Below, in pieces: positions 11,263 to 22,329 of a DNA stretch of 41,288 bases; the first letter of the stretch is position 1; every line of letters begins with the position of its first letter. Source of the DNA: Saccoglossus kowalevskii (Eukaryota; Hemichordata; Enteropneusta; Harrimaniidae); assembly GCF_000003605.2 (NCBI RefSeq), contig NW_003151753.1:206391-247678 (forward strand), written 5' to 3'. A program made the translations under genes and the position numbers. The notes below the pieces were generated by a model. That model saw only the letters and a list, made by a program, of their open reading frames with translations. It searched no databases and was not told where the DNA came from.

Positions 11263-14090
11263 GAGGAGGGGTGATCTTAAAGTGTCTGCCAAGACATGAG
11301 GGGTGTTCTTAAAGTGTCTACCGAAACATGAGGTGTTCTCAAAGTGTCTACCGAAACATATGAGGTGTTCTCAAAGTGTCTACCAAAACATGAGAGGTGT
11401 TCTCAAAGTGTCTACCGAAACATGAGAGGCGTTCTCAAAGTATCTACCGAAACATGAGAAGTGTTCTCACAGTGTCTACCAAAACATGAGAGGTGTTCTC
11501 AAAGTGTCTACCAAAACATGAGAGGTATTCTTAAAATCTACCGAAACATGAGAGGTGTTCTCAAAGTGTCTACTGACACATGAGAGGTGTTCTCAAAGTG
11601 TACGTCTACCGAAATGTGAGGGTGTTCTCAAAGTGTACGTCTACCGAAATGTGAGGGTGTTCTCAAAGTGTCTACTGACACATGAGAGGTGTTCTCAAAG
11701 TGTACGTCTACTGACATGTGAGGGTGTTCTCAAAGTGTCTACCGAGAAATGAGGGGTGTTCGCAAAGTGTCTACGGAAACATGAGAGGTGTTCTCAAAAT
11801 GTCTACAGAGACATGGGGGGGGGGTGTACACAAAATGACTACTGAGACATGAGGGTATTCTTAATGTGTATATTGAGACATGGGGGTGTTCACAAAGTGA
11901 CTACCGAGACATGAGGGGTGTTCACAAAGTGTCTGCTGAGACATGAGGGGTGTTCACAAAGTGTCTACCAAGACAGGAAGGGTGTTCACAAAGTATCTAC
12001 CGAGACACAAGGAGTGTTCACAAAGTATCTACCGAGACACGAGGGGTGTTCACAAAGTGTCTGCTGAGACATGAGGGGTGTTCACAAAGTGTCTACCAAG
12101 ACAGGAAGGGTGTTCACAAAGTATCTACCGAGACACAAGGAGTGTTCACAAAGTATCTACCGAGACACGAGGGGTGTTCAAAAAGTGTCTACCAAGACAC
12201 GAGGGGTGTTCACAAAGTGTCTACCAAGACACGAGGGGTGTTCACAAAGTGTCTACCAAGACAGGAGGGGTGTTCACAAAGTATCTACCGAGACACAAGG
12301 AGCGTTCACAAAGTGTCTACCGAGACACGAGGGGTGTTCAAAAAGTGTCTACCAAGACATGAGGGGTGTTCACAAGTGTCTACCAAGACAGGAGGGGTGT
12401 TCACAAAGTGTCTACCAAGACACGAGGGGTGTTCACAAAGTGTCTACCAAGACACGAGGGGTGTTCACAAAGTGTCTACCAAGACACGAGGGGTGTTCAC
12501 AAAGTGTCTACCAAGACACGAGGGGTGTTCACAAAGTGTCTACCAAGTCACAAGGGGTGTTCACAAAGTGTCTACCAAGTCACGAGGGGTGTTCACAAAG
12601 TGTCTACTAACACGAGGGGTGTTCACAAAGTGTCTACCAAGACACGAGGGGTGTTCACAAAGTGTCTACCAAGACACGAGGGGTGTTCACAAAGTGTCTA
12701 CCAAGACATGAGGGGTGTTCACAAAGTGTCTACCAAGACACGAGGGGTGTTCACAAAGTGTCTACGAAGACACGAGGGGTGTTCTCAAAGTGTCTACTGA
12801 CACATGAGAGGTGTTCTCAAAGTGTACGTCTACCGACATGTGAGGGTGTTCTCAAAGTGTCTACTGACACATGAGAGGTGTTCTCACAGTGTCGAACAAA
12901 ACATGAGAGGTGTTCTCAAAGTGTCTACCAAAACATGAGAGGTATTCTTAAAATCTACCGAAACATGAGAGGTGTTCTCAAAGTGTCTACTGACACATGA
13001 GAGGTGTTCTCAAAGTGTACGTCTACCGACATGTGAGGGTGTTCTCAAAGTGTCTACTGACACATGAGAGGTGTTCGCAAAGTGTCTACGGAAACATGAG
13101 AGGTATTCTCAAAGTGTCTACAGTGACATGAGGGGGGGGTGTACACAAAATGACTACTGAGACATGAGGGTATTCTTAATGTGTATATTGAGACATGGGG
13201 GTGTTCACAAAGTGACTACCGAGACATGAGGGGTGTTCGCAAAGTGTCTGCTGAGACATGAGGGGTGTTCACAAAGTGTCTACCAAGACAGGAGGGGTGT
13301 TCACAAAGTATCTACCGAGACACAAGGAGTGTTCACAAAGTATCTACCGAGACACGAGGGGTGTTCAAAAAGTGTCTACCAAGACATGAGGGGTGTTCAC
13401 AAGTGTCAACCAAGACAGGAGGGGTGTTCACAAAGTATCTACCGAGACACAAGGAGTGTTCACAAAGTGTCTACCGAGACACAAGGGGTGTTCACAAAGT
13501 GTCTACCAAGACACGAGGGGTGTTCACAAAGTGTCTACCAAGACACAAGGGGTGTTCACAAAGTGTCTACCAAGACATGAGGGGTGTTCTCAAAGTGTCT
13601 ACCAAGACACGAGGGGTGTTCACAAAGTGTCTACCAAGACATGAGGGGTGTTCACAAAGTGTCTACCAAGACACGAGGGGTGTTCACAAAGTGTCTACCA
13701 AGACACGAGGGGTGTTCACAAAGTGTCTACCAAGACACGAGGGGTGTTCACAAAGTGTCTACCAAAACATGAGAGGTGTTCTCAAAGTGTCTACCAAGAC
13801 ACGAGGGGTGTTCTCAAAGTGTCTACCAAGACACGAGGGGTGTTCTCAAAGTGTCTACCAAGACACGAGGGGTGTTCAAAAAGTGTCTACCAAGACATGA
13901 GGGATGTTCAAAAAGTGTCTACCAAGACACGAGGGGTGTTCAAAAAGTGTCTACCAAGACACGAGGGGTGTTCAAAAAGTGTCTACCAAAACATGAGAGG
14001 TGTTCTCAAAATGTCTACCAAGACACGAGGGGTGTTCAAAAAGTGTCTACCAAGACAGGAGGGGTGTTCACAAAGTCTTTACTAAAACAT
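11263..14090 (+). repeat. Large 32-base minisatellite, about 88 units, with higher-order structure
   Basis: The consensus unit is GAGGGGTGTTCACAAAG followed by TGTCTACCAAGACAC, 32 bases. Central units (about 12400-12780 and 13480-13980) are nearly identical. Outer and some internal units belong to a second type with GAGAGGTGTTCTCAAAG and CCGAAACAT or CTGACACAT. A block at 11461-11990 recurs at 12878-13310. The offset is 1417 bases on the left and 1315 on the right, so one copy has lost or gained about three units. The unit has no stop in any forward frame and 32 is not a multiple of 3. All three frames therefore stay open for hundreds of bases and give the same 32-residue peptide period, containing FTKCLPRHEGCSQSVYQDT. 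Indels shift the frames and there is no start context or splice support, so I do not call a protein. Confidence 0.97.
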
Positions 14091-14512
14091 AACAAGTGAT
14101 CAATGAATGTCAAAGAAATAGAAAGGCTCAGAATCATCATCAATGCTAATAACTTCTTCAATTCATTAATATCGCATAATAATTATTACGTATCTGGCAG
14201 CAAAAACAATAGAATTCAGTTGTCTCTATATAATCCTGTCTGCACATGTTCAAAGATGTTATGGACCGTTTAAATGTGCTACAAAAGGATGCCTTCCGTA
14301 TTTGCAAAATGTGTCACTTCACACCACATTATACACTGAGCGGAAGAAAAAGAGTAATTGAAATAATCACGTATCGATAGGCATGAATCTTGTATAATGC
14401 TTTTCTTTGGCATTTTGAGCTGATACATCTCACTAAATTATGTACACTACAAGCAGGAAAAGATCACAAGAAAACCACAATATACTGTATGCAGTCACGC
14501 AGCATGAGATAG

Positions 14513-14576
14513 CATCAACCATCTGAGAGTTGGACGATGGCATCAACCATCTGAGAGTTGGACGATGGCATCACCA
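14513..14576. repeat. 28-base tandem duplication
   Basis: Two exact copies of a unit beginning CATCAACCATCTGAGAG and ending GACGATGG, followed by the first letters of a third. Confidence 0.9.
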
Positions 14577-16065
14577 TGCTTCCTTCATGGATACTTTGTA
14601 GTTATCTCGTAACAACCTCACATTATTCATATCTGAAACATGTTCAGTCAGTCTGACAGGTGATTGAGCAACTTTTCATCTAATTCATCTTCACTGTTGA
14701 GCCGAGTAACAGGTCTAAGTTGTTCAAGTCACTTCCTTTTCATGAAGTTTAGTGAAAAAAAAATGATAATTTGAGAACACCCATTAATTTAGTTTACATA
14801 CACAACATTGTCATCTGCAAACAAATCATGCTCAAATGTAATATAAACACATATTAGATTAGCCATTAAACAAGGAAGAGCAAATTTATCATTTTTTTGG
14901 ACAGGTACTGGATCATCAGAAAGTAAAACTAAAAATTTACGAACATAGATATATACAAACACAATCTTCCTTCTCCAAGGTGATATCTCAAGCATTGAAC
15001 TACAGAGACTAGACTATTAACCCCCTTACCCTATGGCAAATTGCTTTAAAAGTGGAGGAGTCGTCTGATGACCATAGCGTGTCATTGTTTACAAGCGTAT
15101 ACCCATGAGCCTTTGCGTTTTAGCATGTGTTGTTATCGTCACTTGTGACTCAATTCTGGTGCGTGCACAGGTGACAACCCTCCGGCTTTAAATTTAGCTA
15201 CATCAAATTATATAAAACATTTCCTTTTGTACAAAATTGCACCTTGGGGAGAAAAAAATTATTTCTTAACACATCACTCACTTAACCCGTCTCAGTGTAT
15301 TTAGGAGAGTTATTTTTCACCTTTCCAGCCATTTGTACAATAAAACCTCAAAAAAACATTATTTCCCTCGTGTTTGCAAAGTGATGATCAGACAAGTTGG
15401 TCACTGGCTCATATAACAATTTACAGTATATCTACTACTCTATCCTAAGCCCAGTCAGGTCACACATGGGACAAAGAAAGTAGATGAACAGACATTCAAT
15501 TCACACTAGCCAGTATTTTTTCTCAGGTTTGTTTTACAAATCCATCAATGACACACAGAAGGACACTTAGACATGCCACCATATTTGCACGATGCGCGAT
15601 GATTGATCTGTTTTGAAAACAACCCATCTGTCTATGCAGGTCACTGATAAAATATTCTGTATAGATGTCAGCTGGCATGAAGAGCGGAAGTAATATATAT
15701 CAGAAAAGAAAACAATGGCTCATGAGTAAATCAACTTCAATCAACTATGGAACTTTAATACTACACCTGCAGAATAGTACACTAATTCTAAACCACGAGG
15801 TCAACGCACTACACCATGCAATCACATCAGAATTGCAGCATTGTTTTGTTTATTAAATTATGACAAAACAAAATAGTATAACAATATTATAAGAAAACTG
15901 CCTTTGGTGATGAAAATTGGGGACTTTGACCATCAAAGCATACACCGTAGATGTTGGTATGTTGTGTATTTTGTCAGCAAAATGTTCAACACACCTTTTA
16001 AAAATTTCAAAGAACCAATGCAAGTAATTTTTGAACATCATTTCATTGATAAAAAACAATCAAAA
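14577..16065. other. Unique sequence, no gene seen
   Basis: No exon-like segment I can support. The stretch 15000-15180 is a little GC-richer, without recognisable motifs. Confidence 0.4.
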
Positions 16066-16531
16066 TAGCTCCGCTGTCTTTCTCAAAACAAAGTTGTTAA
16101 TGAGATATTAATGAGATATTAACTATTTCCCATGGTTATTTGTCTCCCCTCAATGTTCTTGCCATATGACAACCATGGAAGTTTCTTTGGTTGTTGCCAT
16201 GACAGTTACAATTTTTATATATCATCTTGTTAAAAATCTTATAGAGGTCAATCCTACATACCACAAAACAAAGAAATTGAGCAGGTAGTTCAAGAAGTCG
16301 AAAACAACATTTTTCACCAGAAATGACAAAATTAGAGAATTGAAGATATCGCCATGAAATGAACAAATCTGACAGAGGTTCAACCAAGGTACCTACATAC
16401 CAGTATAAAAGCAATTGAGCTAATAGTTTCCAAGAAAAGTAAAAATAGAATTGTTGACGTACAAAGGACAGACACTGACTTATATGAACAGCTCCACTCT
16501 GTCATCTCTGTCTTTGATGACAGCAGAGCTA
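16066..16531. mobile_element. Inverted-repeat-bounded element, family 2, full copy
   Basis: The left end TAGCTCCGCTGTC (16066-16078) and the right end GACAGCAGAGCTA (16519-16531) are inverted repeats with one mismatch. The right half matches 35265-35496, sharing AAATGAACAAATCTGA, GAGGTACCTA-like, GTTGACG and GACAGCGGAGCTAAAA. I see no open frame. A short duplication, AATGAGATATTA twice, lies near 16099. Superfamily unknown. Confidence 0.6.
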
Positions 16532-17580
16532 AAAAAAAACAAAACAGTTCTCATGTACCCTGGATTAACCTTTAGATAGAGATAATTTGAAGCACACATG
16601 CAACACAGTTTTCATTGTTCCATCGTATACATACTGTCATGTTTGACATCAAGACAACTTTTTTTTTATGGTAAACCATATTTTAATTGTTATCTAGATA
16701 AAATAGCAACTCAACATGCACATTTGTAACAACCCCATAAAAAACTTAGATAGCTAAAGGTGAAGGCAAATAAAATAAATTCTGTGTACCTGAAGAAATT
16801 GAAAGTTTATATTATGCAAATGAGCTCAATATTATTTATTACTATCCAAATTAGCTACGGTCGTTTTTTTGACAGTGGTTTCACATAAACACAATTGCAT
16901 CATAGTCCCCACATATAGGGCCAATGTTTGCATTTATATCGATGGTTTCCAAATCTGAGGCTTTATTGAAAATGTACAACAGTGTTTCAGTATACAACTG
17001 TGCCTGCACCATATATATTTTTTTAAATTGTGGTGTGAAACCTAAAATATAACTTAATCTGATAACAAACGTTAAAATGCGCTGGTCAATATTTCGAGGA
17101 GATGTACAAAAAAGAGCAATCCACCAATATTGATGAGTTTTTTCATCAAAATCAGCGGCAGACAGACTAATATCAATCCAATTACAGTACATATGAATAT
17201 AACATTAAAACAATTTATATTTTCAGCTCTGACATCGCATTTATTAATTTCTCATATAGACATACGAGTAATGGCTATTGTTGATTGGTTAACGTCTACA
17301 CAATCGGTAAACACTGACATACGTAACTCATCTGTCCTGGCCGGATATAACTTCAATTTGAAGGACAATTAACTTCACACGTCATAAGGCCAGATAAAAG
17401 AAATCATATGTTTCTTGTAACTCTACCAACCTAATATTGCGAGAGAAGTCGCACTAGGTTCTTTTATGCAAATGACTCAAACATATTCATGCAAATTAGC
17501 AATATAATTCCATTAATATAATAATTAATTTATTTCTGTGCTCTGAATGGCTTAGGAACTCATTCATAAAGGAAAGCTAA
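16532..17580. other. Mostly unique sequence, no supported gene
   Basis: A 103-codon minus frame at 16881-17192 shares the word GAGC(A/G)ATCCACCAAT with 21195-21212 and may overlap an old repeat. No splice or family support. Confidence 0.35.
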
Positions 17581-18595
17581 CATGAAAACTAACTTTGATG
17601 ATGTATGTGCCAAATACGAATGAAAATGGTACATAAATTGTGGAAATGTAGTAGTAAGGCCAAAAAGTCAGATGGCTGTCAATCGGCCATCCTTGACCAG
17701 ATTTTGAAAAAAATTTTCATGGACATGCATCCTAACATGTATAAAGTACATGTATGTGCCAAATTTGAATGAAAACTGACAGAGCACGTCCAAGATACCG
17801 CATAAAAAAAAACAAGATGCCTGCCAGTCGACCATCTTTGATCCAACTGCGAAATAACTCGTCATGGACATGTATCCTAACATGTATAATCTATGTAGCA
17901 AGTTTGAATGACAACTGACAAAGCATGTCCAAAATACAACATTTTCAAAAAACAAGATGGCTGCCAGTCGGCCATTTTGAATCGAATCGCTAAACCACTG
18001 CATGTGCATATGTCCCACATAAGGTACTAGGCACATGCAAAGAATGAATGAAATCAGTCCACAGGATTCTGAAATATAACTCTGGACGGACTGACACATG
18101 GACGGACGGATGGACACACGGACGGACGGACAGACGGACGGACGGACGAACAGACGGACGGACGGGGACATGTATCCTAACATGTATGATCTATGTACTA
18201 AATTTGAATGAAAACTGACAAAGCATGTCCAAAATACAACATTTTCAAAAAAACAAGATGGCTGCCAGTTGGCCATCTTTGATCCAATTGTGAAATAAAT
18301 CGTCATGGACATGTATCTTAACATGTATAATATATGTACCAAGTTTGAATGAAAACTGACAAAGCATGTCCAAAATACAACATTTTCAAAAAACAAGATG
18401 GCTGCCAGTCGGCCATTTTGAATCGAATCGCTAAACCACTGCTTGTGCACATGTCCCACATAAAGTACTAGGCACATGCAAAGAATGAACGGAATCGGTC
18501 CAAGAAATTCTGAGATATGACTCCGACAGACACACAGATGCATGGACGGAGACCGAATTATAAGTTTCCGTTTTCGGACTTCGTCCGAACACGAA
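17581..18595. repeat. GGCC-hairpin family with internal 140-base tandem monomers
   Basis: The word AAGATGGCTGCCAGT and its variants start at about 17666, 17814, 17954, 18255 and 18395. The neighbours 17814/17954 and 18255/18395 are exactly 140 bases apart. The 301-base gap between 17954 and 18255 holds a tail with CTAAACCACTGC, CACATAA(A/G)GTACTAGGCACA and a GGAC microsatellite. The block 17860-18165 is thus repeated as 18168-18545. The region ends with the hairpin TTCGGAC-TTC-GTCCGAA near 18574. A 291-codon minus frame (17668-18543) repeats itself with the monomers and is not a gene. Confidence 0.85.
18082..18168. repeat. (GGAC)n microsatellite with interruptions
   Basis: Runs of GGAC/GGACGGAC with ACAC, ATGG and CAGAC interruptions. 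It sits inside the tail of the repeat family above; the second copy near 18525-18550 has only remnants, so the expansion is recent or has been lost from one copy. Confidence 0.9.
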
Positions 18596-18798
18596 CTAAA
18601 AACAAAATACTATGCCTCAAGGCCCCATGATGTTCAAAGTTCAATCACGTATCTTCAGTACATAAAACAAAGTCATGTAAAGAAATGAGTGGCAAAAATG
18701 TAAAGACCCATGCACGATATATAATTGATCTTAAATGATTGGTTCCTTGCCAGTCAAGCAGTAGAAAATAGCTTCTTCAAGGGTTGGGTGAAATCAGC

Positions 18799-19065
18799 TT
18801 TTAAAGCATGGTAGTCGTCGTGCTGCGCATGTGCGAGATATATGATTCGCGCAGATCAAGGAGTACGAACTGACACGTTTCCAAGCTTTAATTGGGTAAT
18901 TTTCATATGATTGGAAGGTATCGAAGGAGTCACCGGCGGTAATCAGAGCAAGTCGCGCTCAGGTCAAACCTGTGATTTTCATTAGAGTGCATTGGATTGT
19001 GGGGAAATCAATGTTTATCAACACAAATGTCGAACATGCCCAGCGCGACGACTACCGCTCTTTAA
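18799..19065. mobile_element. MITE-like inverted-repeat element, family 1, copy 2
   Basis: The left end TTAAAGCATGGTAGTCGTCG and the right end CGACGACTACCGCTCTTTAA are inverted repeats extending about 35 bases with roughly five mismatches. TTAA borders both sides. The interior aligns with 2084-2385 in the same orientation, minus about 35 bases near the left that include the AAGATGGCGAC stretch of copy 1. No reading frame is conserved between the copies. Confidence 0.8.
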
Positions 19066-19599
19066 GTCTCTTATAGCTCCAAAGTGTGTGCTGTAGCTAT
19101 TACAGCAGTGATTTTATGCTATTATTACAGTAATATAAAATATTTGCATTGAGAACTCTATGAATGGCTGAAGAGAAATTTAACTGATGAATTGTAACAC
19201 TGAGAACCTATAAACAAGCCTATCAACACAACACACCCAAGAGAGAACAATACACAAATCAATAATAATAATAATCTAGAATAATCCAAAGAATATAAAC
19301 ATACAAACGTATAAACATTGCCAAATGCCCTGACAGTACAAACGATCCAGACAGTAAAGGTTGAATACGTACTGCTATACTTCAAGATTTTTTATAAATC
19401 TTGTGGGTTGGGTGAAATTCAAATTCTTATTATTGAACCATTTCAGGAGGTGAAACTCAATATTCAAAACGTCTGTTTCTTGGTTGATACGCATCAAATT
19501 TTCGCTCCAGAACTTCCTTAAACACCAAAATCCAGTTGAATTTTGGGAATGGCTGTAATAACATATACATAACAGTATCAGAACTGCATTCTTTGAAAC

Positions 19600-19970
19600 A
19601 GAATATGCACCAGTTAGCCATTTTAAATTCAATTGGAAAAATAAAATGAAGTGCATCAAGGTCCCATTATGTTCATTGTATGTACCAAATTTGAACAGAA
19701 TCCATCCATCCATGCATGACACAGATCCAATTCTAGAATGCGAGAAATTTGTCTGTCTTAAAACGGCCACAATTCGGCCAATATGTCTGAGATGATTTAT
19801 GATGTATGTGTGAAGTTTCAACTTGATCGGTCCAGGCATGTCCAATACAAAAAATATCTGGATTGGGAGTGTAACATTGTAATAAATGTATCAACTTTGA
19901 ACATGATTGGTAATACATCATGCAATACCAGAAACATGGTGAAAATGGCGGCTGGTTTTATTCACTGCAA
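19600..19970 (+). repeat. Copy of the GGCC-hairpin dispersed family
   Basis: Shows, in order, GCCATTTTAAATTC, GCATCAAGGTCCCATTATG, TGTATGTACCAAATTTGAA, CATCCATGCATGAC, GATCCAATTCTAGAATG, ACGGCCACAATTCGGCC, GTGTGAAGTTTCAACTTGAT and GGTCCAGGCATGTCC. The last four blocks recur at 41040-41235. A 156-codon minus frame (19375-19845) runs over this repeat and is not supported as a gene. Confidence 0.75.
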
Positions 19971-20436
19971 AATCTTTCTCATCACAACAATATTTTTTTT
20001 CTTGTTGCCTTAGCAATCAATCTACCTAGGAATGGATGGGTTCACAGGAAATACATAAAGTATGGTAACCTTAATTATGTGAGATATGAAATGAAATCAT
20101 ATTTGCATTTAAATTACACGACACATTGTGAAGCCGCAATATATTTATACCTTCACTTATCCATTCAGTAATACCCATATAATGAAATATGTTGAAAACA
20201 AAATTAATAGAAATTACTAAGAATTTTTTCTAAACCAACATCTTTACTATAGCAGCTTTCATGAGTACAGAAATAGTTTTAATGATACACATTAATTTGT
20301 CCTTATTTTTGTCTGCATACTATGAAACAAATTCCAAGTTATATCCCTTGTAATTTTAATTATTGTCTTCATGTCCGTATGTTTCGTTTTAAAAGGAATT
20401 CAAATCTTATAACAATTTTCATCTGAGTGTTAGAAT

Positions 20437-20626
20437 TACCGGAAAATCTGTATTAGAAACCGCATCCCTAATAGAAGTCGCACCAATTCTTTTTGAATAA
20501 CTGAGAACCCAAAATTTATCATTCTCATATGTGTAGATGCTCTAATAGAAACCGCATCCCTTCTGTTACATTGTACCATTTTAATAGAAGCAGCGGCTTT
20601 TATCGGGTAATACAGATTTTACAGTA
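20437..20626. mobile_element. Short inverted-repeat element, family 3, copy 1
   Basis: The left end TACCGGAAAATCTGTATTAG pairs with the right end TAATACAGATTTTACAGTA. Internal words TAATAGAA(A/G)CCGCATCCC and TAGATGCTCTAATAGAA recur. TA at both ends would suit a Tc1/mariner-type target, but that is inference. Confidence 0.75.
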
Positions 20627-22195
20627 GTGATAATATTTTACTTCACATGTCAGAAAAAAATTTGTTTCTTATTTATATGGTCTGGTACATGAAAGTTTAA
20701 GTAATATATTATCAAAATGTCCACCACATTGCTCATTGCAGGAAAATTAAATTCCACACCGAATTTATTTTTGCCAAACTGTTGACAAAAGCAGCCCACC
20801 AAATTAATGCATATACTTTAATGTTCCAAGGAGATTTATTTTATCAGCACATATAAATGATATAACAGAAGTACTTTGAAGTACAAAACTGATGTGTGTT
20901 TTTTCAGAATTATCTGTTTCTATATGGTCATGTAATTTCATTACATAAAAAAAGCAAAGGCAGCATGGAATATAAACTATACTATTAATATTAAACCAAT
21001 GTGAGCGCAAAAATTAATACAACCTCAAGATAATAATTTATTGTAATCATTTTTCATTAAAAAAGGGCATTGAAACAGGATATTAAAGATGTATGTGCGA
21101 TATAAAGTTTCACAGACTGATACGTAAACTGTCTGTACCCATAAGGCATGTCTTGACTTTCAATACATACGAAGAATGACTACCCAAGAACTGTAGAGCG
21201 ATCCACCAATTTACCCTGTAATAATGACATACACCTATAGAGGGGGCTATTGATGGAAAATTAAACTTGGAGCAGAAATGCACAAAATTAGTAAGATTTA
21301 AGGCCAAACTTAATATATTTTTTTACTGTCAAATAGCTTTATAAACAAGAAAGGAATTTGTTCATAAGAGTGGCAATCCGAGAAAAATAACAGAACACTG
21401 CCCTCTCCCATTCAAGTTCATGGTAGTAAAATGAGGACTACCGGTAAACTGCCAAGGTGATGTGATTTGGATTATACATTGTGAGTTGAAAGTTTTTAAT
21501 ATTTGAACTGTCAGGTATTTTTTACAGATCTCAAAATTTTAAATTCAAAAAAACAAATTCAAGACCTAAATAGGCACAAGAGATTGCAACAAACAAATTG
21601 ACGTGCAGAATAAAAAAAAAATGGATGCCAGTCGGCCATTTTGCATCACATCACAGTCCTTCTATAGTCTATGGAGGGACTGTGATCATATCAGGTCAAA
21701 ATGTACAGCTTTATTGGGGACTTGGGGTCTGGAAACTATGATGGGTAATATTTGATAATTTGAGTTTGCGTGAATTTCTGAAAATCATGTGATCATGTGC
21801 CAAAAAAATGTTTCTAGATTCAAAAATTGGTGAAACACATACCCTTGAAACTAACACATATGCTGATCAGAAATAAACATTTTCTTTCTAATAATAAAAA
21901 AAATTATGATGAATTATACGACAGTCTGCAAAAACCAGTATGATTATGTCATTGAATATATACTTTCCCGGGTCTATTTGTAGTCATTTAGTCACAATTA
22001 GAAGATGAAAACAAGTATGCAAATAATAGTCCTGCTACCTTAAATTAAACCAATCACAGACTGTTTTATAAGTAGCTAGGACATGACAAAACCACAAATA
22101 AATCATGAAAGTAAATTGATCCTTTTCAGTGTCTTTCTATGTACTGCTATTTTTCCAATTCATCAACAGGTGGTTGCAAACAACACTAACTTTAA
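20627..22195. other. Mostly unique sequence with one repeat fragment
   Basis: 21605-21700 holds a fragment of the GGCC-hairpin family (GATGCCAGTCGGCCATTTTG followed by CATCACATCAC). Otherwise no exon or element is seen. A 40-base segment at 22130-22169 has good splice letters (CTTTTCAG before, GTGGTT after), but all three frames are open and it is too short to judge. Confidence 0.4.
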
Positions 22196-22202
22196 TGCAG
22201 TT

Positions 22203-22310
22203 ATTACGAGAATACTATAAAATGTGCATAAAGGCAGAATGGTGAACGACCCACGCGTAGCGGAGGTTCATGTGACCTGTATTGCCCGAGGTATTCTCAT
22301 GGTAACCTTT
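22203..22310. other. Small palindromic, CpG-containing patch
   Basis: GAGAATAC at 22208-22215 is inverted at 22291-22298, with TTAC on its outer side in both arms in slightly shifted positions. Between them is a GC-richer stretch with ACCCACGCGTAGCGGAGG. It may be a small inverted-repeat element; one could also draw an exon here (donor GAG-GTATTC), but the acceptor is poor. Confidence 0.3.
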
Positions 22311-22329
22311 ATAATTATATATCTTTTTC

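Noticed and set aside
11950..12711. 253-codon open frame and several others of 60-211 codons in the 32-base array
   Set aside because: All are the same repeat read in three frames; indels shift them and there is no start context, splice support or protein-like variation.
11263..14090. CRISPR-like regular repeats
   Set aside because: Units abut without unique spacers and vary as in a minisatellite; the window is eukaryotic in character.
17668..18543. 291-codon minus-strand open frame
   Set aside because: It repeats with the 140-base monomers and the GGAC microsatellite (read as SVRPSVCP-like), so it is repeat DNA without a stop.
19375..19845. 156-codon minus frame partly similar to the frame at 40981-41229
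   Set aside because: The similarity is that of the dispersed repeat both lie on; frames diverge outside it.
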